Assembly (NCBI GenBank): GCA_015178975.1
Contig: WHVD01000048.1
Location: 496,001-560,000, forward strand
Source: Hysterangium stoloniferum
Lineage: Eukaryota; Basidiomycota; Agaricomycetes; Hysterangiales; Hysterangiaceae
Direction: 5' to 3'
Length of the DNA: 64,000 nucleotides
Every line of letters starts with the position of its first letter. Position 1 is the first letter of the stretch. Of the stretch, positions 10,860 to 21,600 are shown one piece after another. A program made the translations under genes and the position numbers. The notes under the pieces are model-generated. The model was not told the origin of the DNA. It worked only from the letters and a program-made list of their open reading frames with translations, and made no database searches.

Positions 10860-12164
10860 TATCATTTTTTCCTTTTTCCCTTCTCTAGCGGGTATGCCAT
10901 GCCTCAATCCCGGGCATCAAAACTAGCAACAATCATGAAGGGTTATTTTCCCTATGATATATTATTCCACCACAAATCCTTTCTCCCCTCTCCCCAAAAT
11001 CATGCCCAAATACACTCGTCCAGCATGCAGGGGAATTCGTCGTCACCTGCCCTCGAGGCTCCCACACTGCTTCCATCATTTTTCGGATAGTGCTTTAGAT
11101 CTTGTATAGTCATAACTGTACTACTTTGTTTTGATTAATTTACTACTTTCACATACCAACATTATCTGAATATATTATGGCGTGATAAATAGCGTGTTAT
11201 ATTGCTATACTTCGGTGGTTTTTCCGCCATGTGAATACACAGATCGATTTTTTCGGATATATTAACTATGCTCTGGCTCCACGGTGGATCCGCAGCACGT
11301 GTGGCGTAATGAATTTTTTGCCTGAGCTCAAAGTAATTGCCAATAATTTGATCTGAGTGACGGCTCCATCGCGGCCAGTATTCTATCCTCTGCTTCAATG
11401 TCCACCAGGTGTTGTTGCCGCACTGCGTTAAGCTACCAAGTGTCACGATGAGCTCTGGCTACCGAAACGATCTCGGAACGAGAAACCACGCCTTACTACT
11501 GGTCTTTTCGCATCCCTCCAAGAATCCTCAGCGATTAGTGCAATATCCCCTCTCTTTTGGCGTTTGAACAGAGAAGAGACCATACGTCGGGTTTCCCCTC
11601 CGGTAGTCGTGAATATCGACCGCAGGAGACTGATCCAAGCGGTAAATTTGTATACGCTTTCCAACACCCTCATAATAATATCAGAGAACTAATAAGATTG
11701 TCTTTTAAATCGTGTGTATTGATCGTCATATGTTCCCACTTTTTGTGCAGCCATCGCGAAGCTGTAAAGGGTGATATTGAGTCCACTGATGTCAAGTTTT
11801 TCCAGCAGTGTCATTTGGTCTTCCATCCACCGTGGCTACCTGATCGGAAGGTGGACGTCGCTTGAATAACTTCAACCACGGAGAGACTGCATTAAATAGA
11901 CTCTTCCAAACAAATAGTTCCTATCGAATCGTGCGATACGAATATAGCGAATGCCACCATCAATACACTGAAACTTGGCAATAAAATAATCGTTTTCGTC
12001 CTAATTTCCCTCATGCGTTGCAGCTCGAGCGCGGTTATATCTGTTATGGGATCGTTTCCATCTGAATCAAACGTGGCATCTAAGGTGAGAGATGACCAGG
12101 CCAACTTGAAACATTCAATGGTTTCCTGGGAAGTCCTACTGGTGTTATGGTAGTCTTTAGTCAT
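10860..12164 (-). pseudogene. Second family B 3' segment, degenerate
   Basis: A B-type 3' region lying downstream of, and separate from, the B2 tail. The piece from 12,164 contains SQETIECF and ALELQRMREIR, related to ALELRRMKERD in B2. The piece from 11,673 contains RVLESVYKFTAWISLLRSIFT and IALIAE, matching RVLEDAYRV and VALIAE in B2. The piece from 11,446 contains QIIGNYFELRQKI. Frames shift repeatedly, so it is a relic. It is closer to the 3' part of B1 than to the B2 tail, so two B-type 3' ends lie in tandem here. Function unknown. Confidence 0.55.
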
Positions 12165-12872
12165 GTCACTCGTATTTATACACTGTTTCTAAACTGGAAT
12201 TTCATCCTCCACACGAGACACGCATGGAGATTGGGGTCGACTCTTCCCCACCTTCCTGGAAGGTTTCACTTGAACAAGAAAGAATTCCAAAATTTCTTTG
12301 CAGGAGTGGATGTTATGAAAATCGGAAAGCGGAATGAAGCAGTCGTAAGAAGAAAATGGCACGTTGAGCTGATTGTGAAGATAATGTTGAATCGATCCGT
12401 CATGCGATCCTCACATTGAGCGGGATTTCATGAGCGATCGGAATTTTAAAGTAGACTTTACACACCTTGAGATATACCTAAGTAACAGCTTCCGTCAACT
12501 GCCGATTCGTCTTAAGCAGAGTCTTCAGAAAATAATGGGGAAAGTAACATATTTTTGCGTACTGTTCTAGATAATCCATGAATTTGATCTATCATAGGTT
12601 TCGGTAGACGAATTCCGGACGGGATGTCAACACATTAAATACACGGGTAAATCAAGAACTATGGCATGGCTTTCCATGGGTAAGACAGGCTGGTATTTGA
12701 GTTGTAATGGTCGAACATCGAACACCAATCGGGGATTTGACAATTACACGTGAAAATGAAGAGGATACTGGGGCCAAAGAAAATTATCATGTCCGAAATC
12801 ATACCCAAGTGTATCAGTTAAAAATGCGACAATGACAAGATAAGACATACAGGGAGGCCACGAAGGTCGACG
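12165..12872. other. Intergenic, no supported gene
   Basis: A plus-strand frame at 12,147-12,419 (90 codons) has no recognisable motif and overlaps the B-type relic on the other strand, so I do not call it. Nothing else seen. Confidence 0.4.
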
Positions 12873-15164
12873 TTACTTCCGCTGGATAGCCATCTCTAAT
12901 TCCTCTATCCTGGCCCGCAATTTTTGTCTTTCCTCCATACCCATTTCCCGTTTGCGTCGCTCTTGTGCTAGGCGGACCTGTCACTAAATATAAGCCTCCA
13001 AAACAATCCCCATATCCAAGACACCCACCTCATCACGAACTCTATCGCGTTCCATGCAAAATTTCTCAGCAATAAGAGCAACATTCCTCTGTCTGTGCAG
13101 GGGAATACCGCCTTTGCCATATTCTTCAGCCTGCTCGACATCCCGAGACAAAGACCTGTCCACCCTCACTCTATATGCGTCTTCCAACACCCTCAAGACT
13201 GAATCTGAATACCAATAGCAGGCCCTACTGAGGAGCCGATATTGGTCATCATTGACCCTGACTACCCAAGCAGCGATAGCGAGGTCCAGGAGGGTGATAT
13301 TGGCGTCTGTAACGTCGACTTTTTCGAGCACCCTGTCATGTCTTGGCCATCCGCTAACCGTGGAAACCTCGTCGGAAGCTCTACGCTCGTCGAGAAAGTT
13401 CAGTAACGATGAAACATGAGAGGTGTAGCGTTTCCTGATGGTGGTAGGAATATAGCCTTCCGGAAACCGCTCGATGCGAAGATAACGAGTGCAGCCGTCA
13501 GCATGCTGAATCTTAGCAGTAAAGTATTCTTGCATCTCCGATGTATCTCTTTCCTTCATCCGCCGTAACTCCAACGCTCTTGAATTAAATATGATGTGGG
13601 CATACTCTCTTGACATGGCATAATTGCAGAGCTGCTCAAACCAGAAATAAACATCAGATCTGTCGGGGCACCCTGTAGATATGTTGACTTCGCGTTCGGC
13701 CATGTGAGGCAGTCGTAGAAGGGGAGCTGGCCTAGAATAAATATATTTACTCTCAGGTGGTTCGGTTGTAACATCACTCTGTTGTAATTCATAGCTGTTC
13801 ATAATTTCTTACCAACAGGTTGTAACCTTAAATAAATATTAACACGAACCATTCAATCCAAGCAGGTCCATTCGTTAAATCCGACGCCTCTGTTAAAAGA
13901 GCGCGTAAAGCTGTCACCTGCGAGATGGCAAGCGTGCTCCGAAGAAGGAAAAGTGCCGCTTCGTTCCTGTAAGTAATATATCATGATCAATACAAGACCT
14001 ACAGACCGGTTAGATACTAATTGCATACCCTCGTACACTCTCCATTAGATTAACAGACAACTGGAGCCATGATATGTCAGACTGATGTATCGGAGATCGT
14101 TTCAATTCCTTTGCCCAAGCATCCATACCCATCAGCACGGCCTGGAGCAGTAAGTCGATTCCTTCTGTATCTTGGAGGGATAGATTACGTTTAATGTCAG
14201 GATGGGGGGGGGTCCAATCCAAGATTGTCCACGCTCTGTGGCCTCTAGCAGTTTCACCGCAGGCATGCCCTTGTTACGTTCTTCACTCCAGAAAGGAGGC
14301 AATCGGAGTATACCGCCTAGATACCCAATGGCTATTATCCTCACAAAATTGCTAGTTTTTACCGTACTATCCTTAAGGTGAGCAAGTGGGTCTTCCCCAT
14401 TTAAATAAATAACTGTACTGACTCTGTGGCAATCGCTGCCAACTTTTCAACTACGCTCTCTGAGTGATCGGAGAATTTCCCAAATTCATTCGGCCTGACT
14501 TTCTCCACGATCACGGTAACCTCTAAATTTTCCTCGGTAATGCAAGAAGCTGCAACCTGGCGAAAGAGTTTCCACTCATCCCACTCATTTTTCACACAGT
14601 CGTCATCTGGAGTCTTCCATAAAGACTCTGGGTCCTTCTCCATAATGGATTGATAACGGCAAAAGACGCGTCTGAGGCCAGGATAGCCCGTAATCACCCG
14701 CAGTATCTTCTTGAACGCTATAAGCTGGGTCTCGGCAGTCTTGAATCTAAGAATAAATTCAGTCGGCAACCCAAAGGAACAAAGGCAACCCCAAGATTCG
14801 CTCACCGTGAAGTATACTCTATCAGCCCTGTACAGCAATGGTCTAGCTTGTCAATGTCCCAATTCCAGCCACCACAACCCGAGGATGGCTGCCCCTTGCA
14901 ATCATGTAGATCGCATAACCGCTTCAGCGTTTGATTTACTTCAAGGCCGAAAGCTTCCTCAATAGCCTTTGTCGGAAATCCAGGACCTTTTCCCAATTCG
15001 TGAGCTACCCTGCCAATTACATGCGTGATTTTTTGTCCTCCCCAATCGTATAGTCTTGCAATAGTGGAGCCGGGACCTGCCGCTGTTCTATACGGTCTTG
15101 TTTGATCCAGAGTCGATGGGGTTACTAGAATAAGCGCTTGAGAAGGCTGGTTAGATGATGCCAT
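12873..15164 (-). pseudogene. Family B gene copy 2 (B2), best B copy
   Basis: Unrecognised family. Exons inferred from GT-AG borders and frame: 15164-14806, 14746-14419, 14371-14029, 13966-13850, 13794-13029 and 12977-12873, with introns of 59, 47, 62, 55 and 51 bp. About 670 codons in all. Exon 1 opens MASSNQPSQ and carries an amphipathic stretch near residues 38-52. Exon 5 is a 255-codon open block. The last splice (donor GTGGGT at 13028, acceptor ACAG at 12978) joins two halves of one charged coiled coil, ending EELEMAIQRK. The only lesion seen is in exon 3: compared with B1 it has 5 bases fewer plus 1 extra C in a nine-C run (14,204-14,213), giving a frameshift. If that were an assembly error or an unseen splice, the gene could be functional. 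The splice at 13849/13795 is the least certain. Confidence 0.6.
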
Positions 15165-16283
15165 ATTTCTGGATATCTAGAGGAAGAGTAAAGCAAAGGG
15201 ACTTTTATCTCAATGTTCCACCTCATTTGCACTGACCCTTTGCTGAAGGCACTGCATTGTGACAATGCACTTGTTAACAAGGCGGCTGAATCGCTCTGGC
15301 CATGAGTTCTGGCCCCCAAATAAGACCAACTCAACTTTAAACATATAAGAGTCGGAATATTCTCAACTCTCATTACTCCTTACGCTGCACTAGATCCTCT
15401 TTTGCCCAAAGTAGGCATTACCGGGCAGAGTGATTATCGAATCGTCACTACATGATGAACTCGAGAGTTCTTAAGAAACCTGCGACGAAGCACCGTGAAT
15501 AGGTGCAAGTACAGCCCAAATGCTATGCTTGTAATTTTTCCATTGGCTTGCGCTAGAACCGCAGAATGCCTTCTTGTTGTGTGATACAGAGGATTCGTCA
15601 AAGATCTAACGCTTAAGAACTGTGAAGTTGCAACAATATGCGATGACAACTCACCAAAGTCCTAGCTGAGTAGGCGCTCGTGTGCACGTAGGTTATCTTT
15701 GTTATAGTCCGATGCTTAGTGTGCATGAGCTTGGCGTCAGGAACCGGTGTTCCCCCGAGCGTTCGGGGATTTAATTTAAGAAGGTGAATAATTGGCGCTT
15801 GTTTAGGCAGGAAGAGATAAAACGCTATGATCCTGTGGGGGCAACCAATGCTATGCAGGATGTCCCGGGAATTGACTGTCCATCTGCTTGCACCATAAAA
15901 CCGCAGCATCCCACAGAGAAGCTGGCTTGCCCTTAAGTCCAACGCTCAAGAATTGTGATGTTGTCGCATTATGTGATGACAACTCACCAAACTATACCTA
16001 GCTGCCATGTGTTCTTTCTGCAGTAGACGGTCTGGTGAAGTGTAATAATTAGCGCAGAAAATAGTAGCTAACTTGAGAATATCCTGGAGTTTGTATGGAT
16101 GAAGGAAAGTGAGTGGCCTTGTATCAAATGGGGTTTGTTGAAAGGAAGGGATGAAACACTGTGTATCCTGTGTAATCACGGCCGCCGGGCAGTTACCACA
16201 AATTGACTCTCTAGTTAATTCTTGAACTGCTGCCATGGAAGCACAGCATCCCCTTCTGGTGTGAGTACGACTGCTACCAACCA
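15165..16283. repeat. B2/A2 spacer with about 3 degenerate promoter-proximal repeats
   Basis: Three successive blocks of roughly 330 bp (about 15,300-15,600, 15,600-15,940 and 15,950-16,260) share landmarks in the same order: AACTGTGAAGTTGC / ATGCGATGACAACTCACC, a GATGAAACACTGTG-like stretch, AATTGACTCTC and CCGCAGCATCCC. The same material precedes A1, A3 and A4, and relics of it occur at 45.6-46.2 and 52.9-54.2 kb. It lies between head-to-head genes, so a regulatory role is possible, but it also behaves as a dispersed repeat. Confidence 0.5.
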
Positions 16284-19011
16284 ATGTCTCCTTTCAACGA
16301 GACGACTCTGAGGAATCACGACATGGCGACGGCTGAGAATCTCCAAGCGGTCGAGGAGCTACCACCCTTGGTTTCCACTGATATACTCAAGTTGAGCTCA
16401 GAGGACCCGGGGCAGATCCTGGAGACGAGACCGAGGGAAAGATTCCGGTTGAAGCTCCGAGAACGATGGAGCTGTAACGAACCCGGGCACGATTTATGTT
16501 GCCGGACTCTTGCGGACGACCAGCACATACCACTGTCTGCAAAGCATGTAGAGGTTTGGGTTGACGAGCTGGTGAGTATAGTGTAATGTTATCATCATGT
16601 AATTTGTATCACATCCTGTGCGGTTCAGTGCCAAGGCGAAACGAGCTACCATGACCAACCCACTGTTGTCAGGATGTCAGAGAGGCCACCCACCATATCT
16701 GACCACCAGGAAGGTGTTGAGGAGCAACCGCCCTTGGTTTCTTCATGTTACCAGGACTCCGCAGATGAGGACCATGTACCAGATGATCACCAGCATACAC
16801 CACTTTCCGCAAATGATGCAGAAGTCCGGGTTGACGAGTCGGTTAGTAAAGTATCGTGCTATTATCAGGTAATCTGTATCACATCCTGCGCGTTTTAGTT
16901 CAAAGGAGATACGAGCGACAATGACCCACCGACGGTTGTTAAGATGACAGGGATGCCCACCAACACGACGTCCAACCCCCGAGACCGCGCTGATGAGCAA
17001 CCACCCCTGGTCCCCCAAGGTGAACCGAGCTCGGATCAACGATACCAGATCATTAAGACAGGAATGAGTGAAATATCCCGGGGGAAGCTTCCAGAACGAC
17101 GGAACTGTACCGAACCAGGGCACGATTTATGTCGCCCTGCCCCCGATGACGACCAGCATATACCACTGTCTAAAAACTATGTGGAGGTTTGGGTTGACGA
17201 GTTGGTGAGTGAGGTATAATGCTATTATCACCTAATTTACATCACATCCTACGCGCTTCAGTGCCAAGGAGAAAACAGCTACCATGACCCACCAACTGTT
17301 GTTAAGATGTCAGGGGGGCCCATCAACACAACATCCAACCACCGAGCAGGCATTGAGGGTGATATCCCAGATGATCACCAGTATGTGCCACTGTCCACAC
17401 ACGGTGCAGAGGTCCGGGTTGACGAGATGGTGAGTAAAGTACTATGCTATTATCACGTAATTTGTATCACATCCGGCGCGTTGCAGTGCCAAGGAGAAAC
17501 GACTTGTTATGACCCACCGACCGCCGTCAAGATGCCGGAGAGGTGCATCAACACCACAGCCAACCTCCGAGAAGTACCGCATGACACAACTTCCACCATT
17601 GACGTTGGACCAGGCTACGACTGTGGAGTGTTGCAAAGGCGGGTTATGTTGACGGCAAAATTGTTTATATATGCGCGATTCTTGGATTTCTCATCTCGCG
17701 GCAAGACGCGTAACAGGTTCATCCACAAGTTTGCAACGCTTCCAAAATTGGGATTAGTAATTCAAGAAATCATTGATTTGTTGAGGTAGGGTTAACTCAG
17801 CCGCGTTAAGCATTGGGATGCATGCGACCTACTCATGCTTGCTTTGTAGACCCGCATACCCGCTTCAAATTCGAAAAAAAGCATCGAGAGTTTTAGAGGA
17901 CTTCTGGTTGTGTTATGATGAGATACAGCTAACGAACAATAGTGACACTACGACCTTGAAACTTATGGCATCATTGGGTCGCCCCTTCACATGTTGCACA
18001 TCAACCGCCATTATACCGGTACTCTATAGTTCCCTGATAAAATTACCGCTTCACACCAACTTGGATGAGGTTTCATCTACCTTTGTCGTAGAAATTGCCC
18101 GCTACTTATCGGACCGTGATAACCAACATCTCCTCCTCATTGGTGTCCTTCTGGATATCTTCGAAAACGTATGCCATGTGCGTCAGCTGTCTTTGAAAGA
18201 GCTTATTGCCATCATGGCCTACTTTAAGACCTGTTTGAATCGACACGGACTTTTTGACTACAGATTACATCGGCTTTTCATGCATTGCGTTTCCCAGGAT
18301 GAGACATTGACTCAAAGTACAGAATCTTTGTTCGAAACCAGACCAGCCCATTACTTTGGATTCAAGTTGAAGAACGTGGCTGGGAAGGTCCTCTCCAACG
18401 CAAGAAAAGCTGGGTTGATGGCAAAGTTGACTATGTACGGGCGAATGGTGGATTTCTCATCTCAAGGCAAGACGCTCAACAAGTTCCTGCGCAAGTCTAC
18501 AACTCTTCCAAGATGGGTAGTAGTAATTCAAGATAGCATTAATTTGTTGAGGTAAGGGTCACTCAGCGGTGTTAAGCTTTGGGATGCACTCGACCTACTC
18601 ATGCTTTGTAGCCCCACATACCCGCTTCAAATTCGAGAACAAGCCTCGAGAATTTTAAGGGACTTCTGGTTGTGTTATGATAAAATACAGCTAACTCACA
18701 ATCGTGACACTATGGCCTTGAAGCTTATAGCATCACTGGGTCGCGCCTTCATATGTTGCCCTGGCGTTCAATTGCGGGATACGAATACATCAGGCGTCAT
18801 TACGTCGCTACTCTATAATTCCCTCATAAAATCACCACTTCACACCAACTTGGATGAGATTTCCTCTGCATTTGTCTTGGGAGTTTCCCGCTACTTATCG
18901 GACCCTGATAACCATCATCCCCTCCTCATTGATGCCCTTGCGGATGTCATTGAAAACGTATGCCATGTGCGTCAGCTGTCTTTGAAAGAGCATACTTTGA
19001 GACCTGGTTGA
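16284..19011 (+). CDS. Family A modular gene copy 2 (A2), with fused duplication
   Basis: Exons: 16284-16571, 16629-16841, 16899-17204, 17262-17429, 17487-17785, 17850-18551 and 18612-19011, all joining in frame (about 790 codons). The first four are module exons. Exon 6 begins as the usual helical C-terminal exon (PAYPLQIRKKASRVL), but after ...FMHCVSQDE it runs into the end of the preceding exon type (LTMYGRMVDFSSQGKTLNKF) and splices again into a second helical exon (SPTYPLQIREQASRIL). This is an in-frame internal duplication by unequal exchange. A 16-bp deletion near 18,985 (CTTATTGCCATCAGAG in other copies) truncates the last exon at 19011. The displaced remainder is open at 18,960-19,718. 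Function unknown. Confidence 0.6.
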
Positions 19012-19720
19012 ATCAACACGGACGTTTTGGTCCCAGATTACATCGGTTTTTTATGCATTTCGTTTCACAGGACGACACATGGTTTCTAGACAAATCTGGA
19101 GAGGTATTGCATTATGTGCTCCGAGCTATCCGAATGGATGTCCAGACATTGGCTCAAAGCACTAATATTGCACAAACATTGTTCACCAACCTGGAAATGC
19201 TGGAGGACTTCCTTGACCACAAGTTGCTGTTCATAGTCAATGACAGCCAGCTCAATATCGTCAGTTCTTTTATGGTTTCAATCCTAAGGCACGTCCTATA
19301 TTCTTCCGCAAACACTGTCATAATCAACGGACATACTAGAGAACTGTCGATGTCGGTAAATTTACCCCCGGACAAATGGTTGTTGTGGTCTATTCGGAAC
19401 ATAATAAGAATGACAATCAAGTTCATAGTTAGATCCCCAGATCTGACATATGCGTGCGTCCAAGTGCGTAGAAAATCTAGAAAATCCACTATCGACGTTC
19501 TTTCCCGGGTTATTAGCAACTGTAAGGCGATTGGCCGGTCCACAGAGGATAGATACACACGTTGGAGATGCTTAGACATCATTATGCATGCTTGCCATCT
19601 CCTACACTTGATCGCCATGCCGTTCACCGGGCCGTCGGAACTATCAAATAGCCGTTGTTTATCGGTGGTAACCCAGTTCGGATGGGGTATCGTGGACGTT
19701 GGTGAATTGGCTCACTAATT
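18960..19720 (+). pseudogene. Displaced 3' part of A2
   Basis: This frame of about 250 codons holds the rest of the helical exon (AYFETWLNQHGRF...) and runs straight into the 121-aa 3' ORF motif (DKWLLWSIRNIIRMTIKFI) without a stop. In A1, A3 and A5 a TAG and a frame change separate these parts. Here a one-base deletion near 19,290 and TGA to GGA near 19,327 connect them. It is either a decayed tail or a hint that the two parts once formed one protein. Confidence 0.5.
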
Positions 19721-19790
19721 GTATGCCCTGTGTCTGGTCTTTTTGTAGGGTATGATAGCAATAGGTATCCCGCTTGAGGTAATAGTTAGT

Positions 19791-19888
19791 CCAGCGTCGA
19801 CTATTACGGACTAGACAGTGAAGAGCTGAGTGGTTGGGTAGAGGAAGAGCGTTAGCTCTCCGCGTGTGCGTGGGAAGACTCGCCGCTC
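19791..19888 (-). repeat. Ngaro terminal repeat B2
   Basis: Ninety-eight bp nearly identical to 20209-20306 (about four differences, all transitions). It marks the outer left end of the element. Confidence 0.9.
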
Positions 19889-20022
19889 GGGAGGGCGGGT
19901 AATAATAACGCATTAACAGCTCTCGTTACTGTATAATCCGCTAAATACAGTAAATATATCACATCGAAATATTGATACTTGATTACTGCTGCAGTCTAAA
20001 GAAAGGGCTAGGGTGGGTGGGT

Positions 20023-20208
20023 AAATTAAATGTGTAGATATGTAGGAATAAGGATCAGAAGTCAGTGATGAGAAAAACAGGAAGGACTGAGGGTCGACAG
20101 CGATGTCGTACGAGAACACAAGGCGTGCGAATCCTACATATGCTCAGCTGGACGTTGAGTGCCGAACTACTCCCGGCATGCCAGGGATCGTGCGGCACTC
20201 GACACTAT
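20023..20208 (-). repeat. Ngaro internal repeat A2
   Basis: Nearly identical to 24795-24948 plus 25148-25165 (for example TGTGTAGATATGTAGGAATA). It directly abuts B1 at 20208/20209. A 134-bp unique stretch (19,889-20,022) separates it from B2. Confidence 0.9.
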
Positions 20209-20306
20209 CCAGCGTCGACTATTACAGACTAGACAGTGAAGAGCTGAGTGGTTGGGTAGAGGAAGAGCATTAGCTCTCCGCATGTGCGTGGGAAGACTCA
20301 CCGCTC
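20209..20306 (-). repeat. Ngaro internal repeat B1
   Basis: Copy of 19791-19888, placed between the recombinase ORF and A2 as in the Ngaro layout. Confidence 0.9.
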
Positions 20307-20358
20307 ACCCGCAAAAGGCCTGCCTACTACCGCGGCGAGACTACGCCGCTCACCCAAC

Positions 20359-21600
20359 CTAGGCAGCCGCATTTCTGGTAGACAGGTTCGATATGTGCCG
20401 TGATGCAATTTGCTCGAAGGCCCTTATGTATGTTTCGTATGCTAAGGATTTCCATCTGCCCGCTAGTCGTACGATCTCGGGATCAACTCCTTGCGCTAAG
20501 AAGAAGGAGGCGCCGCCAATGCGGAAAGAGTGGCCAAAGGTTGTTCCCCATCCACAAGCCTGGAGGACTGAATTAATCCGGTGGAGTGCTGCCTTTTTAA
20601 CTATTGGTCTGACCTCTCCCTTGTTGTCTCGCCAGCAAAATAAAGGATCGTCCGGTCCTGCTGGGACAACCTTGGCTAAATTGATCAAGGCATCAATCGG
20701 GCAGACTCCCTGTTGGTCCGTTATAAATACTGCCTGAATCTCTCCGACTTTGGCTGTCTTCGCGGATGGCAGGTCTAAACATGCGTAGCGTTTTCCATCG
20801 TTGTCACGACTAATTAGAACATCCTTTCGTTTTAGGTGTTTGGTGGTGTCAAAGTGCGGTCTGGATGTCATGGTAACCTCGCCAAAACGCATTAATCCCC
20901 AGAAGGCGCATGAAGCCACTGCCCAAATGCATGCGTCGAATGCATCGCTCAGGTCCAGGATTGACTTCAGTGCGAATAACATCCTCAATTGTACTGGGGG
21001 TCGTGGGGGTCGTTTTCGTGCCGTACCTTGTAAGTTCTCCAATCCTCGTAGTGACCATTCAATTTTTGTGCGTTCCTCATCGGACAGCGGTGGTGGCCAG
21101 CCTTGTGCTATATGCCATGCCCTGATTGATGAAAGGTATTTTGTTGTCACGCTGACGGAGATTGTCTCGAATCTGGTTCCCACAGCCAGGCCATCTCCGA
21201 GAAAGGACGGGTCTGCAGCTGCCCAGAGAGCAAAGGAATGGATCACTGGGAAGGACACCGGTAGTCTGTCCACTTCTGCAATCGAGAAGATGTCACAGAA
21301 GATGTGAAATTTTCGTAGGCCAGCGCCGTAGGCTTTGGGTTCCTTTAGAGAGGCCTCTGATGCGATCTTTGCGATTAATTGGAGGACTGGGTGCTGTATA
21401 GTAGCGGGCGGGGGTGTGTTGACGCCTCTCCACTTGAACAGCCTCTCTGCTGCTTTGCATGGAGGTCTCAGTGGGGATGGGGCTAGGAGCCCATGATTAG
21501 ATGATGATATATTCACTGCTCGGGTAAATGGTGCTGGTAGCAATGCTGGTGCTAGGATGATTGGATCCGATGACGCAAATGGATGGGAATATCCATCTCG
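20359..21600 (-). CDS. Ngaro tyrosine recombinase (integrase)
   Basis: Catalyses site-specific strand exchange of the element's circular DNA intermediate into the genome. The C-terminal ~410 codons of a long open frame (20,359-23,436) are the real protein; further upstream this frame runs out of phase through the RT region. The catalytic pattern is visible: FWGLMRFGEVT (first Arg, about 20,880-20,910), GHSFRIGGASF (His-x-x-Arg, about 20,500-20,535), AGRWKS (Trp/His position) and YETYIR (nucleophile Tyr, about 20,425). The N-terminal helical domain is KAYGAGLRKFHIFCD onward. The start is not defined by an obvious ATG and overlaps the RNase H end in another frame. Ends ...STRNAAA. Confidence 0.88.
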   Translation of the reverse strand, partial: RDGYSHPFASSDPIILAPALLPAPFTRAVNISSSNHGLLAPSPLRPPCKAAERLFKWRGVNTPPPATIQHPVLQLIAKIASEASLKEPKAYGAGLRKFHIFCDIFSIAEVDRLPVSFPVIHSFALWAAADPSFLGDGLAVGTRFETISVSVTTKYLSSIRAWHIAQGWPPPLSDEERTKIEWSLRGLENLQGTARKRPPRPPVQLRMLFALKSILDLSDAFDACIWAVASCAFWGLMRFGEVTMTSRPHFDTTKHLKRKDVLISRDNDGKRYACLDLPSAKTAKVGEIQAVFITDQQGVCPIDALINLAKVVPAGPDDPLFCWRDNKGEVRPIVKKAALHRINSVLQACGWGTTFGHSFRIGGASFFLAQGVDPEIVRLAGRWKSLAYETYIRAFEQIASRHISNLSTRNAAA

